Below are positions 10,186 to 20,181 of a DNA stretch of 64,000 bases, piece by piece. Positions within the stretch are counted from its first letter, which is position 1. Each line of letters opens with the position of its first letter. Position numbers and translations under genes: made by a program. The stretch covers positions 67,978,006 through 68,042,005 of the forward strand of contig CM061245.1 in NCBI GenBank assembly GCA_030848705.1. The letters are read 5' to 3'. The notes beneath the pieces were generated by a model. That model was not told the origin of the DNA and did no database searches. It saw only the letters and a list, made by a program, of their open reading frames with translations. Source of the stretch: Heracleum sosnowskyi (taxonomy: Eukaryota; Streptophyta; Magnoliopsida; Apiales; Apiaceae).

Positions 10186-13100
10186 AATCCTGATAAGGCA
10201 AATGGTTTCATAGGAAATGCTTTTATTCCTGATGAGGTTAGGTTTTTCTTGCATAGGAAAATGCCTACTCGTTATGGTTTAATTTCTAATGCTATGGGGC
10301 AAGGCCAATCACACCTTGTTCCTAACCCAAGCATTCATCCTAAACAGTCTAAATAGTCAACTGCCACCTCTAATGTCTCTCAAAAGACTTTAGTTGTAAA
10401 AGCCAAGAAGTCAGCTAGAACTGATGTGTCAGGAAGGCAATCAGGTTCAAAGGACTTTACCTCTACACCTATCTCTAAAAAGAAGTTACAAGGGGGTGTA
10501 CAAGGGGTCCTGGTGAAGAAAGCTGCAAAGGGAGGTGAGGCTGTTTCTGTTAAAAGAAAGTTAGTGCTCAGGGATGAGACTGACTCAGAGGATGATTTAC
10601 CTATATCCTCTGTGATGAATGTGAATAAGGAAGTTGCTGATACTGCTACTACAGCTGTGGTTCCATTGTCTACACCACAGAAGAAAAGCATGTTATCAAA
10701 AAGCAGGTATCATATTCCTTTAGAAAAGAAGCAGGATACTGATATACAGGACACTTCTATTCTGAATGAGCAATCAGTTTCAACTGCTCAAGCAAATCCT
10801 GATGTTAGTATTCCTGATGTTGCACCAAGTCAAGTGGTTACTATTTCAGACTCTCCAGCACAGGACTCTCCAACAAAAAGACATGTTGATATTTCATGGG
10901 AGAAGTATGGTGTTGTTGCTTCCAATCTTGGGATAAAACATCCAATGGAAAAGCTAAGGAAGGCAGAAGAGTTAGTCTATCAGAGACAGAAGAAACTGAA
11001 AGGATCAAGCCCACAAGAACCTGAACCTCAAAGTGGTTCAGCAGCTATTTCTGATGATCCAGCCACACAAGAACCACTCAATCAAAGTTTGAGTGCAGGC
11101 TTAGCTAGTGGAATGGTCACACAAGAACCATTTTCTCAAAGGGAGAATGAAGACATCTACATTCCAGCTACACAAGAACCATCTTCTCAAAGTGAAGATG
11201 CAGGCCAACCTATAGTTTCTGAGAAATTTCCTGACAATGCTCAAGGGATTTCTGGTGCAGATGAAGTTCAAAGATTGGTCGAGGACACTGTCAATGAGGG
11301 AAGCACACAAGAACCTTTGACTCAAAGTGTTGAAGAAGCTTCTGAACCTCAAGCTCCACAAGAACCATTGGTAGCAAATACTGATGCAAGCATATCAAAT
11401 CCTGACGGTGTTCATCCTGACGCTAGTGGTGCTCCTGATGTTGAACCTATCCTGATACAGCCACTTCGTTCAAGATCAATGGATCATCCTATCACAGATT
11501 CACAGGATAAAATCAAAGGTATAGCTATTCCTGATCCTGATGATACTCATAGTACTGATGCTGATGACTCTGATGATAGTGATGATGATGAGAATCAAAA
11601 AGAGAAGGAACAGCTTGCTACAGCACTCAAAATTAGTCTTGGAACTAATTTTGGTTCATCAAGTACATATATGGCTGGCAAAGCTTCCACTGGGAAAGAT
11701 CAGAGACAAGATTTTTATATTCCTTCCTTTAATCCTGCTGAGGCACTTAGACAGAATGAATGGAACATGCCTATGATGCAGTGAAATCTATAGAGAATCA
11801 AGACTTGAAGAATCATCTGAAGGCTACAACTTTGTTATCCAAAAGTCTAAAAAGTGAGATTGATTCTATCAAGAATTCAACTGAGTTGGTGATGAATGAT
11901 ATTTCTCAAAATTTTACAAAGGTGCTTACTGCTTTTCAGCTAAGGGTAGTAGAATCCCAAGTGAAATCTGTTATTTCTGAACAAACCTCTATCAACAGAA
12001 GGATTGATTCTCTGGATACCAAGGTAACTGACATTCAAGCCTCTCTTTCCTTAATTTTGAATTTATTGTCAAATCCTGATGTCAAAAAGGGGGAGAAGGT
12101 TAGTCGGACAAAATGCACACCTGATCTAGTATTAAGGAATAATGATGATGATACTGGAGATGATGGTAGTGACAAAGTGATACAAGGAGAAACCTCTGAT
12201 GCTGCTATTATGAAGTCTACAATTCAAACTTCACAAAGTCAAACAACGCAGTCAACTCATGTTTCTGATTCTGGAGTTAAGACATTAAGAACGTTGGTGC
12301 AATCTCAGATCCTGACGGAAGAACAAATCCTGACACCTGGTCATGGACATACTCTTGCTACAATTCCTGAAGGTGATGAAGATGTGATTATTGATAATCC
12401 TGAAGATGCATCAAATTTATTCCAGAAGTTTTCTACAAAAGATGGCAGAATTGTTACTCTATATCACACTGATAAAAGAGTTCAACAATTATTTGCAAGA
12501 AAAGCACTCTCTACAGCAAGTGAAGAATATCCTGATCTCTCACATGAAGAATTCTTAAGACAACAGAGAGAAATGATGGAAAGCTTTAATAACCCTGCTC
12601 CTGCTAGAGGTAAAGGAGGCAGAGGTAGGAGAGGAGCTAGAAGAAGTAGAAGAGGTTCTTCAACTCAAACAATACCTAGACAGACAAGGTCTCGAGGGTT
12701 AAGAATTGAAGAAATTCCTGAACCTATTCAAACTCTAGTAGTTCCTGACAGATCTACTTTTGGTGATGATGGAAATATTGAAGAAGAATCTGAATTGAGA
12801 AGAAAATCAAGAAAATCAAATCTCAGTAATACAAATCAAATTGAAGAATCTAATCCTGATGTTGTTCCTGATGATATTCAAGATCCTGATGATTCTGAAA
12901 TTCTGCAAGAGATTGACTTGATAATTTTATCTACTGTGGTTGATTCTCACAACAAGGAAGTAGATGAAGAAGAAGAAGCCAGAAGAAGAGAAATTACAAG
13001 ATCAACAAATAGAGATTTCAATCTTTATGTACAAAGGCTTAAACTCTCAAACAGAAGAGTGTGGAGGAACCCAAGCAGACAAGAATCTTCACTGAAAAGA

Positions 13101-13445
13101 AGCTATGCCTTTGAAAGGGAAAAGGATAAGAAGTGGAAACATATTAGCACATTAAGTTGTGATACACTTATCAATTTTCAGTCTGGAGGAATTATTACAA
13201 GCGCTTCAAGTGTTGTTGATTTATCTGGGATGGTTAGATCAAAAGCACTCTGGTTAAAGATGTTTTCAAATCTGAAGCAATTGACAGGTAATTCAAGAGG
13301 AGGTATTGGACACAGGGATGCTGAATATATAAATATGTCATATGTTGATCCTTACTCCTTAACTGAAATTGGAGGTACTTTAACTTCTGAAAACCTGAAC
13401 AATTTACTAGTTGTTGATATAGTTATAGATTGTCATGATGGTTTT
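10186..13445 (+). pseudogene. 3' ORF of A1, first part (interrupted by A2)
   Basis: A long reading frame after pol, of the kind called env-like in Sireviruses. A frame from about 10186 has a TAG at 10354-10356, continues open from 10426 to 11784, then shifts frame near 11760-11780 and runs to 13445, where A2 is inserted. Features in order: a Ser/Thr/Pro-rich segment with repeated TQEP(L/F/S)xQS units, an acidic stretch (DADDSDDSDDDENQ), a coiled coil (about 11790-12060), the block DVKKGEKV over a polypurine tract, and an Arg/Gly-rich basic patch (near 12605-12660, RGKGGRGRRGARRSRRGS). The C-terminal part continues at 22777. The frames match when A2 and one target copy are skipped. No transmembrane segment is obvious, so an envelope role is not supported by what I see. 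Confidence 0.8.
12084..12099 (+). promoter_or_regulatory. Internal polypurine tract in the 3' ORF of A1
   Basis: AAAAAGGGGGAGAAGG, encoding KKGEK, matches the tract at corresponding places in B (31673-31689, minus) and C (46320-46334). Without A2 it lies about 2.0 kb before the 3' LTR. Multiple polypurine tracts are a known Sirevirus trait. Confidence 0.5.
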
Positions 13446-13839
13446 TGTTAGATCAGAATTCAATGATCGTCAGAAGCTAGACTCAACTGATCAGGATTGC
13501 TGACGTCATCAGTATTGCATGGTCATCAGTATTTGATCAAGCGTCAGTATCTTATTGATCATCAGGATTCCTACTCAGACTATGATCAGGTTTGATCATC
13601 AGGACTTGAAGCTGATCAGGATTCCTACTTCGAGTTATATTTGGAGTCTAGATAAACATGGAAGTTTATTCTATTTGTTCCTGGTTTGTAGAATGCAGCT
13701 ATCGATTAAAGATATGTTTCTATCTTTGTTATGATTAGGACTTATCTTGTTATTGATAGAGAAGTTGTGTGCACTATATAAACACAGTTTTGGTTTCGAT
13801 TTATGTATTCATTGAAGAGAGAACATAATCGGAGAGAAG

Positions 13840-13913
13840 CTCTTAAGAACAGAATTTCTTGAGAGAGTTTTTGTAAGCTAGCAGCTCTTAAGAACATCAG
13901 AATTTCTTAAGAG
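13840..13913 (+). promoter_or_regulatory. Tandem stem-loops in the leader of A2
   Basis: Stem 1: CTCTTAAGAA (13840-13849) with TTCTTGAGAG (13856-13865), one T-G wobble. Stem 2: CTCTTAAGAA (13885-13894) with TTCTTAAGAG (13904-13913), perfect. Relative to A1, stem 2 has swapped a C-G pair for T-A on both arms. Confidence 0.7.
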
Positions 13914-13950
13914 AGTTTGTAACAGTTTTATATCAAAGTTAATAAAGCTG

Positions 13951-13980
13951 TTATTGTTATTGTTATTGTTATTGTTATTG
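13951..13980 (+). repeat. TTATTG microsatellite in the A2 5' LTR
   Basis: Five uninterrupted TTATTG units; the same five units occur at 22656-22685 in the 3' LTR, so the expansion predates this insertion. Confidence 0.95.
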
Positions 13981-14066
13981 ATCTTTCATATTTGTGTTAT
14001 ATAAAGTCGAGAATCTTATACAATTGTATTCAACCCCCTTCTACAATTTTTATTTACTGGGCAACA

Positions 14067-14080
14067 ATTGGTATCAGAGC
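14067..14080 (+). other. Primer-binding site of A2 (tRNA-iMet)
   Basis: TGGTATCAGAGC at 14069-14080, two bases after the 5' LTR. Confidence 0.94.
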
Positions 14081-14116
14081 AAACTGATTTAATTCTGAAT
14101 CAGATACGATCTAAAG

Positions 14117-16429
14117 ATGTCGATAACCAAGTATGAAAGCATGAAGATTCCCATCTTGAAGATATCAGAATATCCCACATGGAGAGTAAAGATGCTGATG
14201 TACCTGGAGGCTATGGATCCTGACTACTTGGACAGGATTCGTGATGGACCATATATACCAACAAAGTTCGTAGAACGAACAGATACAGTACCAAAACATT
14301 ATGTGGTCAAAGCTAAAGCTGAATGGACTCCAGAAGAAAAAGCTCATGTACTCAGGGAACCAAAGATAAAGAATATCTTGCATAATAGCCTTGATGCTGT
14401 CATGTCAAACAGAGTGATTGCATGCAAGTCTTCAAAAGAAATCTGGGATACTTTGGAAACTCAGTGCCAGGGATCTGCATCTGTTAAGAAAAACAGAAGG
14501 GCTCTTTTGATTCAAGAATATGAACAATTCGATGCAAGACCTGAAGAGAGCCTGACTGATCTATATGATAGATTTCTGACACTATTGAACAACTTATCCT
14601 TAGTTGACAAAGTATATGAAACTGAAGATTCAAACACCAAATTTCTTAGAGCTTTACCTGAAGAATGGGATACTCAGACCTCAATCATTAGACACCAGTA
14701 TGATCTGAACATTGTGTCTCTTGATGAGATCTATGGGATGCTAAGAACTCATGATCTTGAAGTTCAACAGAGAAAGAACAAGAAAAGCAGCAAGGCAAAG
14801 TCAATTGCTTTGAATGTAGAAGCTAAATCAAAAGGAAAAGCTATGGAGGTCTCTAGAAGGAAAGCAAGAGTAGCTGAGTCAGATCCTGACGACTCTTCAT
14901 CAGATACTGATGGCAATTCTGATGCCAATACTGGTGATGAATCTTCTGATTCAGACATGGAAGAGATGGTTGCTATGATTGTCAGAAACTTCAGAAGGAT
15001 GAAGTTCAGGAAGAATAGAAGACAAGGCAACTTTCAGAAAAAGACCTTCAAAGCAGACAAAGACAAGTATATCAAAAAGGACAGCAAGGGTAGCAAATTT
15101 GACAAGTCAAAGGTTAGATGCTACAAGTGTAATGGTATGGGTCACTTTGCTTCTGAATGCAACAAGACAAAGGCACTCATCACATCAAGCAAGGATTGGA
15201 TGGACTCTTCCTCAGAATCTGATACTGAGGTAGTCAACTATGCGTTAATGGCCAATGCTGATGTAACTGCTGCTCCTGATGATAAGGTACTAAATACTAT
15301 CTTTGATTTTGATACTGATAATGCTTCTGAGTTAAGACGTTTTCTAAAGTCATTACATATTAGCTTTAGAAGTCAAACTGTTGAGAATACTAGAATCTTA
15401 TCTGAGATGTCTGACCTTAGAAAGAGGAATGAGATATTAGAAGCTGAATTTTCTCGTATGCAAGAAGTACAAAAAGAATGTGATAATGCTAAACACATGC
15501 ACTTAGAGATGACATCTAAATGTACTTCCCTTGAAAAAGAACTTGAATATGCTAATGAGAAAATCAGAACCTGGACAGACTCTGGTAGGAAATTTCATGA
15601 GATTAATACCTCTAAGAATTGGAAAGAGTGTCTAGGATATAAGTCAGATGAAGATAAGAAATTAGCAGAGAAAATTGTCATTGATGAGACAGTCAGTCCA
15701 AAGACCTATAGACATGTTATAGACTCAACCAAATCTAAGATTACTCCTGTTAATTTTGTTTTTGGTAAGGATTCCAATTCTACTTTTGAAAAGGGATCTT
15801 CTTCTACTCAAGGAATTAAAATTATAAAGTCTAAACCTGTCATGAACAAAGTCACTAAGAATGTAGGTCTATTGTCTCAGAAACAGCTTAAAGATAAAAT
15901 CTGTGAGGTTACAGATAAGAAAAAGGAAGCTACTGTTAAGAGAAACAGGAATGGTAAAGTTGGGATCAATAAAGAGAATGGTTATAAATATATCCCAAAT
16001 GCACCTAGAAAGTTTTGTTTTAACTGTGGTAACTCTAATCATCTTGCTATTGATTGTAAAAAGAGTAAAAAGAAAATTGCTGAAATTCCTAAGTCTGATA
16101 TTAGGAATAGATCAGTATTTTACAAACCACAGAATTCCTGTTTTCATTGTGGTAGTCTATGGCATTCTATTTATACATGTAAAGAGTATCATGATTTGTA
16201 CTATAACTTTTATGATCCATTGCCTAAGTTTGAAAGTAGTACAAAGTCTGATAGAACTGAAAATGTCATAGTGAAGCATGCTTTTGTTAATACTAATGCT
16301 GACAAAGCAAATCCTGATGGAGTACATCCTGTCAGGACTGCTAAAGTCAGAAAGTCTTCTGCTGCTAAAATTAATAAATTGCATGAGAAAGGAACCCAAC
16401 ATGTATGGGTTCCTAAGTGTTCTAACTAG
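14117..16429 (+). CDS. gag: Copia A2 Gag, intact, 770 residues
   Basis: Capsid/nucleocapsid protein that forms the particle around the element RNA. The start is the first ATG after the primer site and matches the A1 start. Residues about 1-215 are the DUF4219/gag_2 region (YESMKIPILKISEYPTWRVK). An acidic Ser/Asp linker follows (SDPDDSSSDTDG). Three CCHC knuckles lie at residues 335-348 (CYKCNGMGHFASEC), 634-647 (CFNCGNSNHLAIDC) and 675-688 (CFHCGSLWHSIYTC), with a heptad-rich segment around 430-490. The long C-terminal part with two extra knuckles is typical of Sirevirus Gag. It ends WVPKCSN, then TAG at 16427-16429. pol follows after 15 bases in the same frame, so read-through of the TAG, or splicing, could yield Pol. 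Confidence 0.96.
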   Translation: MSITKYESMKIPILKISEYPTWRVKMLMYLEAMDPDYLDRIRDGPYIPTKFVERTDTVPKHYVVKAKAEWTPEEKAHVLREPKIKNILHNSLDAVMSNRVIACKSSKEIWDTLETQCQGSASVKKNRRALLIQEYEQFDARPEESLTDLYDRFLTLLNNLSLVDKVYETEDSNTKFLRALPEEWDTQTSIIRHQYDLNIVSLDEIYGMLRTHDLEVQQRKNKKSSKAKSIALNVEAKSKGKAMEVSRRKARVAESDPDDSSSDTDGNSDANTGDESSDSDMEEMVAMIVRNFRRMKFRKNRRQGNFQKKTFKADKDKYIKKDSKGSKFDKSKVRCYKCNGMGHFASECNKTKALITSSKDWMDSSSESDTEVVNYALMANADVTAAPDDKVLNTIFDFDTDNASELRRFLKSLHISFRSQTVENTRILSEMSDLRKRNEILEAEFSRMQEVQKECDNAKHMHLEMTSKCTSLEKELEYANEKIRTWTDSGRKFHEINTSKNWKECLGYKSDEDKKLAEKIVIDETVSPKTYRHVIDSTKSKITPVNFVFGKDSNSTFEKGSSSTQGIKIIKSKPVMNKVTKNVGLLSQKQLKDKICEVTDKKKEATVKRNRNGKVGINKENGYKYIPNAPRKFCFNCGNSNHLAIDCKKSKKKIAEIPKSDIRNRSVFYKPQNSCFHCGSLWHSIYTCKEYHDLYYNFYDPLPKFESSTKSDRTENVIVKHAFVNTNADKANPDGVHPVRTAKVRKSSAAKINKLHEKGTQHVWVPKCSN

Positions 16430-16450
16430 TGTGTTTCTATTCTGATGCAG
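16422..16450 (+). promoter_or_regulatory. gag/pol boundary with splice-acceptor-like sequence (A2)
   Basis: CTAAC (16422-16426) overlaps the end of gag before TAG (16427-16429). TTTCTATTCTGATGCAG|GG follows, with AG at 16449-16450, 25 nt after the putative branch A. Compared with A1 one T is missing (GATGCAG against GATTGCAG); this puts gag and pol in the same frame and creates the ATG at 16445. Confidence 0.45.
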
Positions 16451-19400
16451 GGTAAAAGGAAAAATGTGTTAGTCATGGATAGTGGATGTTCTGTGCACAT
16501 GACTGGAAACAAAGCCCTGTTATCAGAATATGAGGAAAAAGCTGGCCCAACTGTGTCTTATGGAGATGGAAACATTGGACAAACCTTGGGATATGGCAAT
16601 ATAATCATTGGAAATGTCATCATTGAAAAAGTAGCTCTAGTGAAGGGACTAAAACACAACTTGTTGAGTATTAGTCAAATCACTGACAGAGGTTATCATG
16701 TCAATTTCTATTCCACACATTGTGAAGTAGTCAGTAAAGCAACACGGAAGATAGCACTAACTGGCTACAAGCATGGTAACATATATGAAGCCAACATTCT
16801 CTCAGATACTGATGGCTCCCCTACATGTTTCATCAGTAAAGCTTCAGTAGATGAAAGTTGGAATTGGCACAAGAAGCTTTCTCATCTCAACTTCAGCAAC
16901 ATCAATGAGTTGGTTAAGAAAGAGTTAGTAAGAGGATTACCTAATGTCTTATATACACCTGATGGACTCTGTGATGCATGCCAAAAAGCAAAACAAAGAA
17001 GGACATCATTCCAGAGTAAATCAGAATCCTCTATTGAAGAACCATATCACATGCTACATCTTGATCTGTTTGGTCCAGTCAACATCATGTCCATCAGTAA
17101 GAAAAGGTACACTCTTGTAATTGTTGATGAATATTCTAGATTCACCTGGGTGTATTTTCTGCACAGAAAAGATGAAACTCCTGAAGTTCTGTTGGATCAT
17201 GTGAGGATGATTGAGACAACCACCAAGTACAAAGTCAAGATTCTGAGAAGTGATAATGGTACTGAATTTAAGAATTCAAAGATGGAAGAGTTCTGTAAAT
17301 ACAAAGGAATCATTCAACAATTCTATATTCCTGGCACACCTCAGCAAAATGGAGTAGTAGAAAGGAAGAATAGAACTCTTATTGAAGCTGGCAGAACTAT
17401 GTTGGAAGAAGCTAAATTACCTACATATTTCTGGGCAGAAGCAGTCAACACATCATGCTATACACAAAATCTCACATTGATAAACAGGCATGGTGTCACT
17501 CCTTATCAGTCACTCAAGGAGAAGAAACCAAGTCTGAAGCATTTGCATGTGTTTGGCTGTAAATGTTTTGTTCTCAGAACTCATCCTGAACAGCTAGGGA
17601 AATTTGAAACAAAGGCTGATGAAGGAATATTCATAGGTTATCCTACATCAAGAGCCTTCAGAGTTTTTAATTTGAGAACAAGAACTGTCATGGAGTCAAT
17701 TCATGTATCTTTTGATGATAAGAAGATAACTGGAATCATTGAAGACTCGCATGATAGATTGTTATTTGAAAATGAAGCTTCCAAGGAACCTGAAGAAATT
17801 GAATCAGATCCTGTCAATTCATCAGATACTGATGGGTCACCAAATCCTGATGACTCACCAGGTACTGATGGTGCTAATACTGATGATGCATACAACGGTG
17901 ATACAACTAGTAGTGCTAATGTTGAGGGGGAGCAACAGCATTCAACTACAAGTTCAGAGTCAACTCAATCATCAGGACAGAATTCTTCAGATACTGATTC
18001 AAGTGAAGATCCTGATAACACATCAGGAGGGCATAGCAATAATTCAGGGAGAGCTTCAAATCAATCAAATTCTTTCAATCAAGATAACACCAATCCAGGG
18101 GGAGCATCTACTTCAAGAAACAATTTGACACCCGCAAGGAAATGGACAAAAGATCATACTCCTGATTTGATAATTGGAGATCCTGATGCAGGTGTTCAAA
18201 CAAGAAGTGCAACTCAGAATGAATGTTTATATAATAACTTTCTATCCAAGGAGGAGCCTAAGAAAGTTGAAGATGCACTTAAAGATGCTGATTGGGTTAC
18301 TGCAATGCAAGAAGAACTGAATGAATTTGAAAGGAATGAAGTCTGGAAACTGGTACCAAGACCAAAGAATAGATCAATTGTTGGTACAAAGTGGATTTTC
18401 AAGAACAAGACTGATTCTGATGGAGTCATTATCAGAAACAAAGCTAGACTAGTTGCAAAGGGGTATTCCCAACAAGAAGGAATTGACTATGATGAAACTT
18501 TTGCTCCTGTTGCAAGACTAGAAGCCATCAGGATATTTCTTGCTTATGCAGCACATAAGAAATTCAAGGTTTTCCAGATGGATGTTAAAAGTGCTTTCTT
18601 AAATGGTGAACTGGAGGAAGAAGTTTATGTTGAACAACCTCCTGGTTTCATTGATCCTACATATCCAGATCATGTCTACAGACTGGATAAGGCACTTTAT
18701 GGACTAAAGCAAGCTCCAAGAGCATGGTATGAAACCTTAGCTCAATTCTTACTGGAAAGTGGATTCAAAAGAGGTGCAATTGATAAAACTCTATTTTATT
18801 TGAATCATGGTAAGGAGTTACTGTTAGTTCAGATTTATGTTGATGATATCATTTTTGGGTCAATAAACAATAAGCTGTGTGAAAAGTTTTCCAAGCTTAT
18901 GCAGTCAAGATATCAAATGAGCATGATGGGAGAAATGAGTTACTTTCTGGGTCTTCAAGTTAAACAGACTGATGAAGGGATTTTTATTAATCAGTCTAAA
19001 TACACAAGGAATTTACTAACAAGGTTTAACATGCAAGACAGTACTCCTGCTTCAACTCCCATAGCTACAGCTACCAAACTTGATCCTGATCAAGGTGAAG
19101 AGGTAGATGTAACTCACTACAGAGGAATGATTGGCTCTTTATTGTATCTCACTGCCAGTAGACCAGATATCATGTTTGCAACCTGTCTATGTGCAAGATT
19201 TCAAGCAAAACCTAGAGAACCACATCTGATTGCAGTCAAAAGAATTTTCAGATATCTCAAAGGCACTCCTTCACTTGGCCTTTGGTATGCAAGGGAATCA
19301 GATTTTGGGTTGTGTGGTTATTCAGATGCTGATTTTGCAGGATGCAAAATAGACAGGAAAAGTACTTCAGGAAGTTGTCAGTTTTTGGGTGGAAGACTAG

Positions 19401-19783
19401 TTTCATGGTTCAGTAAAAAGCAGAAATCTATTTCCACTTCAACTGCAGAAGCTGAGTACATTGCTGCAGGAAGTTGTTGTGCTCAGATAATGTGGATGAG
19501 AAATCAGTTGTTAGATTATGGCCTGTCATACTCAAAAATCCCTATTTATTGTGATAACCAAAGTGCTATTGCAATGACAGGAAATCCAGTTCAGCATTCT
19601 CTTACTAAACACATAAGTATCAGATATCACTTTATAAGAGAACAAGTTCTGGAAGGAACAATTGAACTTCACTTTGTTCCTACTGATCAACAACTAGCTG
19701 ATATATTCACCAAGCCACTACCTGAAGCTACTTTCAATAAGTTGGTGAATGAACTTGGAATGATGAATTTTGAGAATTTCTGA
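16445..19783 (+). CDS. pol: Copia A2 Pol: protease, integrase, RT, RNase H, intact
   Basis: Enzyme polyprotein of 1112 residues in Ty1/copia order. Protease active site D12-S13-G14. GAG-pre-integrase zinc region about 140-185 (HKKLSHLN, CDACQKAK). Integrase core with D207 (HLDLFGPV), D270 (RSDNGTEF) and E306 (NGVVERKNR), giving the D-35-E spacing. A Ser/Asn/Asp-rich linker about 440-570. RT (RVT_2) about 590-830 with Y798-V-D800-D801. RNase H from about 955 with YSDADFAG, STAEAEY, YCDNQSA and ADIFTKPL. No stops or shifts and no missing catalytic residue, so it may be active. The ATG is unique to this copy; the A1 and B counterparts have TTG here, so translation probably depends on gag read-through or a spliced RNA. 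It acts in cytoplasmic particles and then the nucleus. Confidence 0.97.
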   Translation: MQGKRKNVLVMDSGCSVHMTGNKALLSEYEEKAGPTVSYGDGNIGQTLGYGNIIIGNVIIEKVALVKGLKHNLLSISQITDRGYHVNFYSTHCEVVSKATRKIALTGYKHGNIYEANILSDTDGSPTCFISKASVDESWNWHKKLSHLNFSNINELVKKELVRGLPNVLYTPDGLCDACQKAKQRRTSFQSKSESSIEEPYHMLHLDLFGPVNIMSISKKRYTLVIVDEYSRFTWVYFLHRKDETPEVLLDHVRMIETTTKYKVKILRSDNGTEFKNSKMEEFCKYKGIIQQFYIPGTPQQNGVVERKNRTLIEAGRTMLEEAKLPTYFWAEAVNTSCYTQNLTLINRHGVTPYQSLKEKKPSLKHLHVFGCKCFVLRTHPEQLGKFETKADEGIFIGYPTSRAFRVFNLRTRTVMESIHVSFDDKKITGIIEDSHDRLLFENEASKEPEEIESDPVNSSDTDGSPNPDDSPGTDGANTDDAYNGDTTSSANVEGEQQHSTTSSESTQSSGQNSSDTDSSEDPDNTSGGHSNNSGRASNQSNSFNQDNTNPGGASTSRNNLTPARKWTKDHTPDLIIGDPDAGVQTRSATQNECLYNNFLSKEEPKKVEDALKDADWVTAMQEELNEFERNEVWKLVPRPKNRSIVGTKWIFKNKTDSDGVIIRNKARLVAKGYSQQEGIDYDETFAPVARLEAIRIFLAYAAHKKFKVFQMDVKSAFLNGELEEEVYVEQPPGFIDPTYPDHVYRLDKALYGLKQAPRAWYETLAQFLLESGFKRGAIDKTLFYLNHGKELLLVQIYVDDIIFGSINNKLCEKFSKLMQSRYQMSMMGEMSYFLGLQVKQTDEGIFINQSKYTRNLLTRFNMQDSTPASTPIATATKLDPDQGEEVDVTHYRGMIGSLLYLTASRPDIMFATCLCARFQAKPREPHLIAVKRIFRYLKGTPSLGLWYARESDFGLCGYSDADFAGCKIDRKSTSGSCQFLGGRLVSWFSKKQKSISTSTAEAEYIAAGSCCAQIMWMRNQLLDYGLSYSKIPIYCDNQSAIAMTGNPVQHSLTKHISIRYHFIREQVLEGTIELHFVPTDQQLADIFTKPLPEATFNKLVNELGMMNFENF
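17925..18104 (+). promoter_or_regulatory. Internal polypurine tracts in the IN-RT linker of A2
   Basis: AGGGGGAG at 17925-17932 and 18097-18104, close to the middle of the 9.3-kb element. Equivalent octamers lie in A1, B and C. Function as a central plus-strand primer is inference. Confidence 0.4.
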
Positions 19784-20181
19784 GGAAAAGCTACAGAGAG
19801 GAAATCCTGATAACTGTCAAATCCTGATGGTTATTCAGAAAGGTATGTATCTTTGATCAAATCCTGATAGGACTCAATCCTCACAGGAAGTCAACTGGTC
19901 AAATCCTGATGTTCAGATGATTGAAGCTGGTATGAAAACCAGAGGTTCTATGCTAACTTGTCATTAACACTCCTGGTAAACTCTGGACAATTAGATTATT
20001 ACTTAGTCTTTGATTAAGTTTTCAGTCTTAATTATCAATTTCAATTTCATTATTAACAGAGTTTATTATTTATCATCTCTATATCACTTTGAGTGTTACT
20101 AACAAATTTTGCAGGAAAATACAGGAAGCAAACAATTGAGAAAATAGACAAATTTCATTAATACTTGAAGATACATTACAC
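19784..20181 (+). repeat. Non-coding tail after pol in A2
   Basis: AAATCCTGAT-type motifs repeat near 19801, 19817, 19858 and 19900, as in the A1 tail. No sense or antisense gene is seen; the antisense ORF region of A1 is deleted just downstream (junction CTAG 20212-20215). Confidence 0.75.

Larger units (their letters stand above)
13446..14066 (+). repeat. 5' LTR of copia A2
   Basis: Begins TGTTAGATCAG and ends ACTGGGCAACA. TATA box TATATAAAC at 13775-13783; AATAAA near 13941. It has a TTATTG run of five units (13951-13980) that the A1 LTRs lack and the A2 3' LTR shares. U3 carries TCAGGA/TCAGTA motifs. Confidence 0.96.
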
